A stretch of DNA of 64,000 nucleotides from CAWCBH01 sp963793785 (GCA_963793785.1 CAWCBH010000003.1:1178001-1242000); one strand, 5' to 3'; shown: positions 55,505 through 64,000, numbered from the stretch's first letter. Notes: generated from the letters alone by a model not told the origin. Numbers and translations: made by a program.

Positions 55505-56830
55505 CTAGCGGAGGGCTCGACGCAGCAGCTTCCCCGAAGGGGTCCGTGGCAGCGCCGCCGCCAGCTCGACTCGCTTCGGCACCTTGAAGGCGGCCAGGGA
55601 GCAGGCGCAATGGCGGCGCAGCTCGTCGACCGTCGCGGTGGAGCCGTTCTCGAGCACGACGACGGCGGTGACCGCCTGCTGCCACTCCGGGTCCTCGCGA
55701 CCGACGACCGCGGCGTCGAGGACCTCGGGATGGCGGAGCAGCACCTGCTCGACCTCCGCCGGGGCGACGTTCTCGCCGCCGGTGGAGATCATGTCGTCGA
55801 TGCGGTCCTCGACGTAGAGGAATCCCTGCTCGTCGATGCGGCCGAGGTCGCCGGTGTGCAGCCAGCCGTCGGGGTCGGCGCATCCCGGCGCTACGGTCGG
55901 GCCCTGGACGAGGATCTCGCCGTCCTGAATCCGCAGGTGAGTGGTCAGCAACGGGCGTCCGGCGGAGCCGAGCATGCGCCGCGCCTCGGCCGGCGCCAGC
56001 GTCGTCACCTGCGAGCAGGCCTCGGTGAGGCCGTAGGTCTGCACCACCGTGGCCCCCCGGCCGAGCGCCTCCTCGAGGGCGTCCTGGGGAATCGGCCCGC
56101 CGCCGACGAGGATCGTCCGCGGGCCGCTCAGGTCGGCGTCCGCGTCGAGCAGCCGGACCAGCATCGTCGCCACCAGCGAAACGAGCGATGCCTGCCGATC
56201 CTCCAGCGCCGCGGCGACGCGGTCGAGGTCGAAGCCGTCATGGAGCACCGCCGTGGTCCCGTAGATCACCGAGCGCATCACGATCGACAATCCGGAGATG
56301 TGACTGAGCGGAAGGCAGCAGAGCCAGCGGTCGTCGGGCTGGACGCCGATGTTGAACGCCGAGCCGACCGCGCTCCAGAGGTGGTTGCCGTAGGTGAGAC
56401 CGACGGTTCGGGGCGGGCCGGTCGAGCCGCTGGTCATGATCCGGCAGTGGACGTCCGCCATGTCGTGCTCGCCGAGCAGCGGCAGGTCGGCCTCGGTCTG
56501 GGTCAGCTGCCCGGCGTCGCTGAGGTCCACGGCCGGGCGCTCGGCAGCGAGGATCGCCTCCCGCTCGGCCGGTGCTAGACGCGGACTGAGCGGCAGCACC
56601 ACGGCCCCGAGCTTCATCAGCGCGTGGACGAGGACCACCTGCTCTCGGCCCGGGTTCATCGTCAGCGCGGCGGTCGCTCCTCGCCGCACCCCGTAGGCGG
56701 CCAATCGCCGCGCGACCCAGGTGGCCTCGGCCTCCAGCTCGGCGTAGTCGACCTTCGATCCGTCGGCTTCCAGCGCCGTGCGGTCCGGACAGCTCTGGGC
56801 TCGCTGAGCCAGCCAGTTGTCGAGTTTCAC
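55505..56830 (-). CDS. menE: o-Succinylbenzoate-CoA ligase
   Basis: Activates OSB with CoA and ATP in menaquinone synthesis. AMP-binding superfamily: P-loop SGSTGPPRTVGLTYGNH near residue 135, LCCLPLSHISGLSIVMRS, VVQTYGLTEACSQVTTL and the C-terminal GDLGRIDEQGFLYVEDRIDDMISTGGENVAPAEVE with catalytic Lys at the end (RTPSGKLLRR). The 441-residue length and the clustered men genes favour MenE over a general acyl-CoA ligase. It diverges from menB and is followed by ilvC. Confidence 0.9.
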   Translation of the reverse strand: MKLDNWLAQRAQSCPDRTALEADGSKVDYAELEAEATWVARRLAAYGVRRGATAALTMNPGREQVVLVHALMKLGAVVLPLSPRLAPAEREAILAAERPAVDLSDAGQLTQTEADLPLLGEHDMADVHCRIMTSGSTGPPRTVGLTYGNHLWSAVGSAFNIGVQPDDRWLCCLPLSHISGLSIVMRSVIYGTTAVLHDGFDLDRVAAALEDRQASLVSLVATMLVRLLDADADLSGPRTILVGGGPIPQDALEEALGRGATVVQTYGLTEACSQVTTLAPAEARRMLGSAGRPLLTTHLRIQDGEILVQGPTVAPGCADPDGWLHTGDLGRIDEQGFLYVEDRIDDMISTGGENVAPAEVEQVLLRHPEVLDAAVVGREDPEWQQAVTAVVVLENGSTATVDELRRHCACSLAAFKVPKRVELAAALPRTPSGKLLRRALR

Positions 56831-56872
56831 GGCGCTGTCATGGCTGAACGGTGGCTATCGTTGCCACGCATC

Positions 56873-57751
56873 ATGCCGATTCGTCACAAGGACGCCCCGG
56901 CCGAGGAATCGCTCTACGCGCCGATCGAGTGGCAGCCGGCAGCGGAGTACGGCGACGTTATCTACGAAAAGGGCGACGGGATTGCCAAGATCGCGATCAA
57001 TAGACCCGAGGTGCGAAATGCCTTCCGCCCTCAGACGCTGGCCGAGCTGCGCGACGCCTTCGCCCGCGCCCGCGACGATCTCGAGGTCGGCTCGATCATC
57101 TTCACCGGGGTCGGTGAGGAGGCCTTCTGCTCGGGAGGCGACCAGCGGATCCGCGGTGACGACGGCTACATCGGCGATGACGAGGTCGCCCAGCAGGGCG
57201 TCGGGCGCCTCGACGCCGGCGACCTGCACGTGCAGATCCGCCGCCTTCCGAAGCCGGTCGTGGCGATGGTCGCCGGCTATGCGGTCGGGGGCGGCCAGAT
57301 CCTCCACCTCGTCTGCGACCTGACGATCGCCGCCGACAACGCCCGCTTCGGGCAGACAGGGCCGCGGGTGGGCAGCTTCGACGGCGGCTTCGGGGCCAGC
57401 CTGCTGGCGCGCAACATCGGCGTCAAGCGGGCCAAGGAGGTCTGGTTTCTTTGCCGGCTCTACGAGGCCCCCGAGGCGTTGCAGCTCGGCCTCGTCAATG
57501 CGGTCGTGCCGCTGGCCGACCTGGAGCGCGAGACGGTCGCCTGGTGCCGGGAGATGACCGCCCTATCGCCACTCTCGCTGCGCCTGTTGAAGTCGAGCTT
57601 CAACGCCGAGGAGGACGGCCTCACCGGCCTGCAGCAGCTCTCCCACGACGCGACGCTGCTCTTCTACATGACCGAGGAGGGCCAGGAGGGTCGCAACGCC
57701 TACCAGCAGGGACGCAGCCCCGACTTCTCCAAGTATCCGCGCCGGCCTTGA
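56873..57751 (+). CDS. menB: 1,4-Dihydroxy-2-naphthoyl-CoA synthase
   Basis: Crotonase-fold ring closure of OSB-CoA. MenB signature: IRHKDAPAEESLYAPIEWQPAAEYGDVIYEKGDGIAKIAINRPEVRNAFRPQTLAEL, EAFCSGGDQRIRGDDGYIGDD, VVAMVAGYAVGGGQILHLVCDLTIAADNARFGQTGPRVGSFDGGFGASLLARNIGVKRAKEVWFLCRLYEAPEAL with the G of the oxyanion hole and catalytic Asp/Tyr region. 293 residues. Starts at 56873 (MPIRHKDAP) fit the family; an ATG at 56840 is possible. Confidence 0.94.
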   Translation: MPIRHKDAPAEESLYAPIEWQPAAEYGDVIYEKGDGIAKIAINRPEVRNAFRPQTLAELRDAFARARDDLEVGSIIFTGVGEEAFCSGGDQRIRGDDGYIGDDEVAQQGVGRLDAGDLHVQIRRLPKPVVAMVAGYAVGGGQILHLVCDLTIAADNARFGQTGPRVGSFDGGFGASLLARNIGVKRAKEVWFLCRLYEAPEALQLGLVNAVVPLADLERETVAWCREMTALSPLSLRLLKSSFNAEEDGLTGLQQLSHDATLLFYMTEEGQEGRNAYQQGRSPDFSKYPRRP

Positions 57752-57768
57752 GCGCGGAGCGAGCGATG

Positions 57769-57819
57769 CGTCTATTTCTGATTCTTCGCGAGCGAGAGAA
57801 GCGCGAACTTTCGCCTTGA
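57769..57819 (+). CDS. Very short ORF upstream of menA (uncertain)
   Basis: A 16-codon ORF (MRLFLILREREKRELSP) whose TGA overlaps the TTG start of menA. Its translation could couple or regulate menA. There is little evidence beyond the overlap and a local AT-rich patch. Confidence 0.25.
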   Translation, partial: RLFLILREREKRELSP

Positions 57820-58706
57820 GCGGACTTCGCATCTGGGTGATGGCGGCGCGCGCTCGCACGCTGCCGGCGGCGATCGCACCGGTGCTGGTCGGAACCGCCG
57901 CCGCCGTCGAGGCGGCCGGTGAGCTTCCGCGACTGGGGGGCTTCCTCGTCGCCCTGCTCGGCAGCGTCCTGATCCAGATCGGCACCAACCTCGCCAACGA
58001 CTACTCCGACGCCCGCCGCGGCGCCGACTCCGCCGACCGGCTCGGTCCGGTCCGGGTCACCTCGGCCGGGCTGGTGACGCCGAGGCGGGTGCTGTTCGCC
58101 ACCTGGGCGGCCTTCGCGGCCGCGGTCGCCTGCGGCGTCTACCTGACCGTCCTCGCCGGGCCGGTCATTCTCTTGATCGGGGCGCTTTCGATCGCGGCGG
58201 GCGTCCTCTACACCGGCGGGCCGCGTCCCTACGGCTACGCCGGGCTCGGCGAGCTGTTCGTATTCCTGTTCTTCGGCCTCGTCGCCGTCAACGGCTCCTA
58301 CTACGTGCAGCTCGAGGATCTCGCCTTCCTGCCCCTCGGCCTCTCGGTCGCGATCGGGTTCCTCTCCACCGCGATCTTGGTCGTCAACAACGTCCGCGAC
58401 ATCGAGACCGACCGCCGGGCCGGCAAACGGACGCTGGCGGTGCGAATCGGCCGCCAGCGCTCGCGCCACTTCTACCTGGGGCTGATGATCGGGGCCTACG
58501 GGGCTCTCCTGCTGACGATCGCGATCGCCGGCGGCCCCTGGTGGGCGACTCTCGGCCTGATCTCGACGGCGCTGGTCGGCCCGCCGTTGCGGGCGGTGCG
58601 GACGCGGACCGACGGGCCCTCGCTGAACCGGGCGCTGGCGGGCACCGGTACCGTCCTGGCGCTGTTCAGCCTCCTCGTCTCGGCCGGGCTGCTGATCGCG
58701 AGCTGA
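57816..58706 (+). CDS. menA: 1,4-Dihydroxy-2-naphthoate polyprenyltransferase
   Basis: Membrane UbiA-family enzyme that attaches the isoprenoid tail in menaquinone synthesis. About nine transmembrane helices. The first Asp-rich motif NLANDYSDARRGADSADRLGPVRVTSAGLV near residue 58 and the second VVNNVRDIETDRRAGKRTLAVRIG near residue 190 bind Mg2+-diphosphate. The length (296 residues) is normal. TTG start at 57816 gives LSGLRIWVMAARARTLPAAI; an ATG at 57840 would also give a usable start. Next gene menC begins 3 bases later. Confidence 0.93.
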   Translation: MSGLRIWVMAARARTLPAAIAPVLVGTAAAVEAAGELPRLGGFLVALLGSVLIQIGTNLANDYSDARRGADSADRLGPVRVTSAGLVTPRRVLFATWAAFAAAVACGVYLTVLAGPVILLIGALSIAAGVLYTGGPRPYGYAGLGELFVFLFFGLVAVNGSYYVQLEDLAFLPLGLSVAIGFLSTAILVVNNVRDIETDRRAGKRTLAVRIGRQRSRHFYLGLMIGAYGALLLTIAIAGGPWWATLGLISTALVGPPLRAVRTRTDGPSLNRALAGTGTVLALFSLLVSAGLLIAS

Positions 58707-58709
58707 GCC

Positions 58710-59747
58710 GTGCCGATCGAAACGGTCGAGGTGATCCCCTACGCGCTGCCGTTCCGGGAGCCCTACGTGACCGCGCGGGGGACGCTGACCGAGAGGGCGA
58801 TGGTGCTGGTCCGGCTGCGCGACGAGGAGGGCGCGGTCGGACTCGGAGAAGCGGTGCCGCTGTCGCTGCGGACGGCGAAATCGCTCGAGCAGGTGGTCGC
58901 CGAGCTCCGTGCCTGGGCCGAGCGACCCGACGGTGGGGACTTGCCCGGATCGGCGCCGGCGCGCTGCGCGGTCGAGACCGCGCTGCTCGACCTGGCCGCG
59001 AGGCGCAAGGGGGTTCCGGCCTGGTCTGTGCTGGGAGCAGCAACGGCCGAGCCGGTTCGCTGCAACGCGACGCTGGCGGCCGGCGAGCCCCAGGCCGTCG
59101 CCCGCAGCGCTGCTGACTGGGCCGCGGCGGGGTTCGATGCGTTCAAGCTCAAGGTCGGCGTTCCGAAGGACCTCGATCAGGTGCGGGCGGTGCGGGGCGC
59201 CCTCGGCGGCGCAGCGGAGCTGCGCGTCGATGCCAACGCCAGCTGGGGCCCGGCGCAGGCGCTTCGGAGCCTGGAAGCGATGGCCGCCGAGGGAGTGAGC
59301 CTCGCCGAGCAGCCCTGCGCGACGCTCGAGGACATGGCGCGGGTCGCGCGGCGAGTGGAGATGACGATCGCCGCCGACGAGAGCGTCACCGAAGTCGCCG
59401 ATGCGCAGCGGGCTTCCCAGCTGGGCGCCTGCGACCTGGCCACCGTGAAGCTCTCCAAGGTGGGCGGACCAGCGGCCGCGGTCGCGATCTCAGCCGTCAT
59501 CCCGGCCTATCTCTCCAGCGCCCTCGACGGCCCGGTCGGCATCGCCGCCGCCGCCCACACCGCGCAGATCCTTCGCGAGCAGGGCAACGATGCCGGCATC
59601 GCACACGGCCTCGCCACTCAACGCCTATTCGCGGAAACGATCGCTGCGGTCGAGTGCGAGCTGCGCGGCGACCTCCTGCATCTGCCGGGCGGCCCCGGGC
59701 TGGGAGTCGAGATCGACGATGCAGCGCTGCAGCGACACCGGCTCTAA
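58710..59747 (+). CDS. menC: o-Succinylbenzoate synthase
   Basis: Enolase-superfamily dehydration of SHCHC to OSB. Catalytic residues: KxK as FDAFKLKVGVPKDL near residue 147, metal ligands Asp in LRVDANASWGPAQAL, Glu in VSLAEQPC and Asp in IAADESVTEV, then the second-side Lys in ATVKLSKVGG. 345 residues, GTG start. Dipeptide epimerases share this fold, so the assignment to MenC rests on the men cluster: menA before, menD after. Confidence 0.9.
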   Translation: MPIETVEVIPYALPFREPYVTARGTLTERAMVLVRLRDEEGAVGLGEAVPLSLRTAKSLEQVVAELRAWAERPDGGDLPGSAPARCAVETALLDLAARRKGVPAWSVLGAATAEPVRCNATLAAGEPQAVARSAADWAAAGFDAFKLKVGVPKDLDQVRAVRGALGGAAELRVDANASWGPAQALRSLEAMAAEGVSLAEQPCATLEDMARVARRVEMTIAADESVTEVADAQRASQLGACDLATVKLSKVGGPAAAVAISAVIPAYLSSALDGPVGIAAAAHTAQILREQGNDAGIAHGLATQRLFAETIAAVECELRGDLLHLPGGPGLGVEIDDAALQRHRL

Positions 59748-59763
59748 CGTCTGAGCGACGCCT

Positions 59764-61509
59764 GTGGATCCGACGAACCGCAACACCGCCCTCGCCTCGG
59801 CCTTCGTCGAGGAGCTGGCCCGCTGCGGGGTCCGCCACGCAGTCCTCTCCCCCGGCTCCCGCTCGACGCCGCTGGCGCTGGCGCTTCACCGCCAGCCGGC
59901 AATCGACCTGACGGTTATCGTCGACGAGCGCTCGGCCGGGTTCTTCGCGCTCGGCGCCGCCCAGTCCACGCAGGCGCCCGTGGCGGTCCTCTGCACTTCG
60001 GGAACAGCCGCCGCCAACCTGCATCCCGCGGTCTGCGAGGCCGACGAATCGGGCGTACCGCTGATCCTGCTTACCGCCGACAGGCCGCCGGAGCTGCGCG
60101 GCATCGGTGCCGGCCAGACGATCGATCAGCTGAAGCTCTACGGCGATGCGGTGCGCTGGTTCTGCGAGGTCGGCACTCACGAAGCCGACGACGCCGGCCT
60201 GCTCCACTACCGCTCGGTCGCCTGCCGGGCCTGCGGGGTCGCCCGCGGCGAGCTGCGGCCGGGCCCGGTCCATCTCAACCTTGCCTGGCGGGAACCGCTG
60301 GCGCCGGTCGCGGACGAGAGCGCGGTCACGGCGAGCGACCCGCTGGCGCTCGAGGGCCGCGACGGCCGACCGCTGACCGCGGTCACGCGCTCGGCATCGG
60401 AGCCCGACGGCTTCGTGCTCGACGAGCTCGCCCGGCATGCAGGCGAGGCGCGATCGGGCGCGATCGTCGCCGGCCGCCAGAACGACCCCAGCCTGCGCGA
60501 CCCGCTCGCCCGGTTGGCCAAGGCGACCGGCTTCCCGCTCCTTGCCGAGCCGACCTCACAGCTCCGCTGGGGTGGCCACGATCGCACCGCCATCATCAGC
60601 GCCTACGACGCCCTGCTGCGAGCAGGAGCGCTCGCGGAGGCGCCGGTCGAGCTGGTCCTGCGCTTCGGCGAGATGCCGACCAGCAAGCCGCTGCGCGCCT
60701 GGATCGCCAAGGCCGAGGCCGAGATCGCGGTCGACGCCGCGGGTGGCTGGAACGAGCCGACAAACCGGGCCGCGGCAGTCGTGCGGGCCGATCCGGCCGC
60801 CCTGGCCGACGGGATCGCCGAGCGGCTCGAGGGAACCGACCGCCGGGCGCCGTCCGCGTGGCTCCAGGCCGAGGCTGCCGCCCTGCGGTCGTTCGCCACC
60901 GAACTCGAGGCGCTGGAGACGCCGAGCGAACCGGGGTTGCAGCTCGCTCTGGCGCGCTGCTACCGCGACGGGGACCTCGTCTACACGGCGTCGAGCATGC
61001 CGATCCGCGATCAGGAGGCGTTTCTGCCGCCGGGAGACGCCGACGTCCTCTTCCTGTCCAACCGGGGCGCAAACGGCATCGACGGGCTGGTCTCCTCCGG
61101 GATCGGCGCCGCTCACGCCAGCGGGCGGCCGACGACGGTGCTGACCGGCGAGCTGGGCCTGCTCCACGACATCGGCGCCCTGGCGGCGCTGGAGGGCGTC
61201 TCGACGCCGGTGCGGGTCGTCGTCATCAACAACGGCGGCGGCGGCATCTTCGACTTCCTGCCGCAGGCCGAGGCGATGGACGAGGACGAGTTCGAAGTGC
61301 TGCTCGGCACCGCCCGCCGGCTCGATCTGTCCGCGGCCGCCGCCGCCTTCGGGGTCCCCCACCGACGGCTGGGCAGCCTCGCCGACCTGCAAGGGGCACT
61401 CGCCGCAGGGACCGGCCTGATCGAGATTCCCGTCGACCGCCGCGCCAACTTCGAGCTGCACCGGCGGCTCAACGCCGCCGCCGAATCGGCCCTGACTGCC
61501 GTCTTCTAG
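59764..61509 (+). CDS. menD: SEPHCHC synthase
   Basis: Thiamine-diphosphate enzyme that adds 2-oxoglutarate to isochorismate. 581 residues as expected. N-terminal NTALASAFVEELARCGVRHAVLSPGSRSTPLALALHRQP, then VDERSAGFFALGAAQ with the catalytic Glu near residue 55, CTSGTAAANLHPAVCEADESGVPLILLTADRPPELRG, and the ThDP-binding end VVINNGGGGIFDFLPQAE near residue 480. GTG start. It follows menC after 16 bases. Confidence 0.96.
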   Translation: MDPTNRNTALASAFVEELARCGVRHAVLSPGSRSTPLALALHRQPAIDLTVIVDERSAGFFALGAAQSTQAPVAVLCTSGTAAANLHPAVCEADESGVPLILLTADRPPELRGIGAGQTIDQLKLYGDAVRWFCEVGTHEADDAGLLHYRSVACRACGVARGELRPGPVHLNLAWREPLAPVADESAVTASDPLALEGRDGRPLTAVTRSASEPDGFVLDELARHAGEARSGAIVAGRQNDPSLRDPLARLAKATGFPLLAEPTSQLRWGGHDRTAIISAYDALLRAGALAEAPVELVLRFGEMPTSKPLRAWIAKAEAEIAVDAAGGWNEPTNRAAAVVRADPAALADGIAERLEGTDRRAPSAWLQAEAAALRSFATELEALETPSEPGLQLALARCYRDGDLVYTASSMPIRDQEAFLPPGDADVLFLSNRGANGIDGLVSSGIGAAHASGRPTTVLTGELGLLHDIGALAALEGVSTPVRVVVINNGGGGIFDFLPQAEAMDEDEFEVLLGTARRLDLSAAAAAFGVPHRRLGSLADLQGALAAGTGLIEIPVDRRANFELHRRLNAAAESALTAVF

Positions 61510-61540
61510 TCTCCGAACGCACCCGACACAGAGGTCGAAG

Positions 61541-61843
61541 ATGCCCGAGAAGCCGACGCTGTACGTATGCCACGGCGATGACGGTGGCCCGAGGATCCAT
61601 CCCTGCCGGCGCGTTCAGGAAGCGATGCGCGAGGCCGGCATCGAATACGACAAGGACATAGCCGGGCACGGGAACCCGATCCCGTTCCTGCGCAAGGGCA
61701 GTCGCGACGAGCTGCGTGCTGCGACCGGCACCGACAAGCTGCCGGCCCTGAAGCTGGCAGACGGGACCGTGATCGTCCATTCGCGGAAGATCCTCCGCTG
61801 GGTCGAGGATCAGAAGGCGACCGCCGGCGGACCTAGCCGCTGA
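61541..61843 (+). CDS. Glutaredoxin/GST-N-like thioredoxin-fold protein
   Basis: A 100-residue protein. PTLYVCHGDDGGPRIHPCRRVQEAMREAGIEYDKDIAGHG and KLPALKLADGTVIVHSRKILRWVEDQ match the betaalphabeta thioredoxin fold of GST N-terminal domains and glutaredoxin-like proteins, with cis-Pro in KLPALKL and a CHGDDGGPRIHPC segment where a CxxC would normally be. Two Cys are thus separated by twelve residues, so it may not be a standard glutaredoxin. It overlaps the end of menF by 11 bases (tail to tail). Confidence 0.78.
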   Translation: MPEKPTLYVCHGDDGGPRIHPCRRVQEAMREAGIEYDKDIAGHGNPIPFLRKGSRDELRAATGTDKLPALKLADGTVIVHSRKILRWVEDQKATAGGPSR

Positions 61844-63236
61844 GCAACGGCAACAGCGCCTCCAGCTTCACCTCGGTCTCGGCCAGCTCCGCAGCGGGGT
61901 CCGATCCGGCGACGATCCCGCCGCCGGCGTAGAGGTGGGCGGTGCGGTCGCGCAGCAGGGCGCTGCGCAGGGCAACGCAGAACTCGCCGTCCTCGCTTGC
62001 GTCCATCCAGCCGACCGGGCCGGCGTACCAGCCGCGATCCATTTGCTCGAGCTCCTCGATCGCCCCCGCGGCCGCCGGCCAGGGCTCCCCGCCGACCGCC
62101 GGAGTCGGGTGCAGCATCCCCGCCAGCTCGATCGCTGAGCGCGGCTCCGCAAGCTGGGCGACGATCGGCGTCGCCAGGTGCTGGATGTTGGCGACCGTGA
62201 CGATCTCGGGATCGGCCCCAGCCTCCACCCAGACCGCGTGACGCTGCAGCGAGCGCACTATGCGTCGCGAGACGATCTCGTGCTCGCGCCGGTCCTTGTC
62301 GCTTCGCAGCAGCTGCTCGCCGAGATGGTCGTCGACCGCCGGGTCGGAGCTGCGCCGGGTCGAGCCCGCCAGGGCGACGGTAGAGAGGCTGGCCCCCGCA
62401 CGCCGCAGCAGCAGCTCCGGGCTGGCGCCGAGGAAGGCGCCTTCGGGCGTACCGCAGCAAAAGCAAAAGCAGGATGGGAACAGCTCGCGCAGGGCGGCGA
62501 AGACCGGCGCCGGATCGAAAGCCGATGCCGCGGAGACCACGACCTCGCGGGCGAGGACCAGCTTTGCGAGGTCGCCGGCCTCGATCCGCTCCACAGCAGT
62601 GGCGACGGCCCGCTCGAACTCTCCCGGAGACCGGACGCTGCGGATCCGCGGCGCGCCGCTGCGATGTGGCCCGAGGACCGGCAAGGGCAGCTCGCGAAGT
62701 CCGGCGAGCCGCCGCCCCGCCTGCTCGAGCACCGCGGCCGGATCCTCGCCGGGCCCGCCCAGGGCGTTGACGGTGACGAAGGCGCGGTCGCGGTCTCGGC
62801 ACAGCGACAGCTCCGGCAATGTCACCGAGGCCGGCTCGAACGAGGACCAGGCGGGCGCGCGGCCACCGTCGTCGGCGAAGGCAAACCCCCCGCACCAGAG
62901 CGGCCCTGCTCCCGCCGGCGTGTCCTCGGTACCGATCACGATCGCCTCTCCGGCGATCCGCAGGCAGGCCTCGGCGACGTCCCGGAACCGGGCCGGGCCG
63001 CGAGACACTGCCTCGTGGACGCTGCCGATCCCGCCGAGCGCAAATCCGCGCTCCGGCTGCTCCCAGCAGAACCAGCGGTCCGAGGCCAGCCTGGAGCCGA
63101 AGGCGACCGCGGTCGGGTCGACCTCGCCGGCGGGAGCGGTCACCGAGACCAGGGTGCGGCGGGCCCGCTGACCAGCTTCCTCGAAGCCGCGTTCCAGCTC
63201 GGCGAGGAGCGCGCCGGTGTCGAGCGCGAGCGTCAC
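61833..63236 (-). CDS. menF: Isochorismate synthase
   Basis: Converts chorismate to isochorismate, the start of menaquinone synthesis. 467 residues with the chorismate-utilising domain in the C-terminal half: ERIEAGDLAKLVLAREVVVSAAS near residue 235, FLGASPELLLRR, VALAGSTRRSSDPAVDDHLGEQLLRSDKDRREHEIV, HLATPIVAQL, HPTPAVGGEPWPAA and VALRSALLRDRTAHLYAGGGIVAGSDPAAELAETEVKLEA. The Lys in LAKLVL fits isochorismate rather than anthranilate synthases. GTG start with TAGAGT 7 nt before. Salicylate synthase is an alternative but the men context decides. Confidence 0.9.
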   Translation of the reverse strand: MTLALDTGALLAELERGFEEAGQRARRTLVSVTAPAGEVDPTAVAFGSRLASDRWFCWEQPERGFALGGIGSVHEAVSRGPARFRDVAEACLRIAGEAIVIGTEDTPAGAGPLWCGGFAFADDGGRAPAWSSFEPASVTLPELSLCRDRDRAFVTVNALGGPGEDPAAVLEQAGRRLAGLRELPLPVLGPHRSGAPRIRSVRSPGEFERAVATAVERIEAGDLAKLVLAREVVVSAASAFDPAPVFAALRELFPSCFCFCCGTPEGAFLGASPELLLRRAGASLSTVALAGSTRRSSDPAVDDHLGEQLLRSDKDRREHEIVSRRIVRSLQRHAVWVEAGADPEIVTVANIQHLATPIVAQLAEPRSAIELAGMLHPTPAVGGEPWPAAAGAIEELEQMDRGWYAGPVGWMDASEDGEFCVALRSALLRDRTAHLYAGGGIVAGSDPAAELAETEVKLEALLPLLSG

Positions 63237-63243
63237 GCCCGCA

Positions 63244-63249
63244 ACTCTA
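63244..63249 (-). promoter_or_regulatory. Putative leaderless -10 hexamer (TAGAGT) of menF
   Basis: TAGAGT ends 7 nt before the GTG at 63236, in the 26-bp gap after ilvN. Confidence 0.5.
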
Positions 63250-63262
63250 GGCAGCGCCCGCC

Positions 63263-63814
63263 CTAGTCGCCGCCGCGGGCGATTGCGATCTCGCCGGTGC
63301 GGACCATCTCGACCAAGCCGTGGGGGCGGATCATCCGCTCGAAGGCCTCGATCTTGTCGGCCGAGCCGGTTACCTCGATCGTCATCGTGCGACGCGCGAC
63401 GTCGACGATCTTGGCCCTGAAGATCTCCGCGAACTGCATGATCTCGGCCCGGTTCTCGACTGCCGAGGAGACCTTGAACAACGCCATCTCCCGGGCGATC
63501 GTCTCCTCGGGCTCCATGTCGCGGATCTTCAGGACGTTGACCAGCTTGTGAAGCTGCTTGGTCACCTGATCGATCGGGTGGACGGCGCCGTCGAGGGTCA
63601 GGGTGATGCGGGAGATCTTCGGGTCGTCGGTGGGGCCGACGGCCAGCGTGTCGATGTTGAAGCCGCGGCGGGAGAACAGGCCCGCGATGCGGGCGAGGAC
63701 GCCGGGCTTGTTCTCGACCAGGATCGAGAGGACGTGCTTGCGGCCGGTCAGCGCTCCGGGGACGCTGAGGTCCTCGAGCTTGACCAGCTCCGGTGTGCCG
63801 GGCTCCCCCATCAC
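63263..63814 (-). CDS. ilvN: Acetolactate synthase small subunit
   Basis: Regulatory subunit of acetohydroxyacid synthase, mediating valine feedback. The N-terminal ACT domain KHVLSILVENKPGVLARIAGLFSRRGFNIDTLAVGPTDDPKISRITLTL is clear, followed by the ALS_ss_C region VVNVLKIRDMEPEETIAREMALFKV and RMIRPHGLVEMVRTGEIAI. 183 residues; a start inside LSVPGALTGRKHVL is also possible. It follows ilvB after 7 bases in the order ilvB-ilvN. Confidence 0.95.
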   Translation of the reverse strand: MMGEPGTPELVKLEDLSVPGALTGRKHVLSILVENKPGVLARIAGLFSRRGFNIDTLAVGPTDDPKISRITLTLDGAVHPIDQVTKQLHKLVNVLKIRDMEPEETIAREMALFKVSSAVENRAEIMQFAEIFRAKIVDVARRTMTIEVTGSADKIEAFERMIRPHGLVEMVRTGEIAIARGGD

Positions 63815-63821
63815 TTCCCCG

Positions 63822-64000
63822 CTACCCCACCATGTCGCGAGCGGCGGCGCCCGCCGGGATCATCGGGAAGCAGTTCTCCTCGGGGGTGACGCGGACGTCG
63901 ACCAGCACCGGCCCGTCGGCTGCCAGCGCCTCGCGCATCGTCTCCTCGACGTCGGCGCTCTGCTCGCAGCGCATCCCGGTGGCGCCGAAGGCCTCGGCCA
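63822..64000 (-). CDS. ilvB: Acetolactate synthase large subunit (C-terminal end only)
   Basis: The window ends inside this gene; only the last ~59 codons are present. They read AEAFGATGMRCEQSADVEETMREALAADGPVLVDVRVTPEENCFPMIPAGAAARDMVG, the C-terminal ThDP-domain end of AHAS large subunits (VRVTPEENCFPMIPAG). Directly upstream of ilvN in transcription order. Confidence 0.9.
   Translation of the reverse strand, partial: AEAFGATGMRCEQSADVEETMREALAADGPVLVDVRVTPEENCFPMIPAGAAARDMVG

Overview
This 64-kb window looks like chromosomal DNA of a high-GC actinobacterium. The 16S gene, menaquinone pathway, actinobacterial-type LexA boxes, mycobacterial-type SerC, split HisG/HisZ and an ImuB-DnaE2 mutasome all fit, and I suspect class Thermoleophilia (Solirubrobacterales-like). 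That placement is an inference from pattern, not from a search. Almost every gene is housekeeping. The unusual content lies in RNA elements, regulatory DNA and the rRNA operon.

Layout. 1-0.7 kb: 3' end of a PQQ-like beta-propeller gene. 0.7-9.3 kb (minus): murA-hisZ-hisG-hisD-hisB-hisH-hisA-glycosidase-hisF, mostly with ATGA/GTGA overlaps; hisC, hisE and hisI are not here. 9.4-16.7 kb: HD-domain protein, alpha/beta hydrolase, greA, small DUF proteins, an isocitrate/isopropylmalate dehydrogenase-like gene, a membrane molybdopterin oxidoreductase and a lipoprotein. 16.7-22 kb: an SOS cassette (LexA box, imuB, DUF6504, dnaE2, second LexA box, tiny ORF). 22.8-29.1 kb (minus): one 16S-23S-5S operon with promoter, processing stems and terminator; its 23S gene carries two group I introns 28 nt apart, one with a LAGLIDADG endonuclease gene. 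29.2-36.1 kb: tyrS, a class A PBP, 3-methyladenine glycosylase, argH, an epimerase. 36.1-47.7 kb: branched-chain amino-acid genes (DegT aminotransferase, cimA, ilvE, leuB, methyltransferase, leuD, leuC, XRE-cupin regulator; then SDR, c-di-AMP riboswitch with CAP protein, and leuA with a leucine-rich leader peptide). 47.7-55.5 kb: two small RTX-repeat proteins around a quinone reductase, serA-serC, membrane DUFs, cupin, ilvC. 55.5-63.2 kb: menE, menB, menA, menC, menD, menF. 63.3-64 kb: ilvN and the 3' end of ilvB.

How the parts work together. The window holds most of the histidine, leucine/isoleucine/valine, serine and menaquinone pathways. leuA appears to be controlled by translational attenuation in which the leader's own leucine codons are the anti-Shine-Dalgarno. 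Many transcription units have a TANNNT -10 hexamer 6-7 nt before the start codon and no Shine-Dalgarno, so leaderless mRNAs seem common. SOS control of the translesion cassette is clear from two perfect LexA boxes.

Sequence quality. About 13 single-base frameshifts, nearly all +1, fall between 1.9 and 14.2 kb, and two more in the epimerase near 36 kb, while the remaining ~50 kb has none I could find. Both sides of each frameshift keep conserved protein sequence, so I read them as assembly insertion errors and give full-length gene spans. No tRNA gene, CRISPR array or insertion sequence was seen. The only stretches above 300 bases without a protein gene belong to the rRNA operon and its leader.
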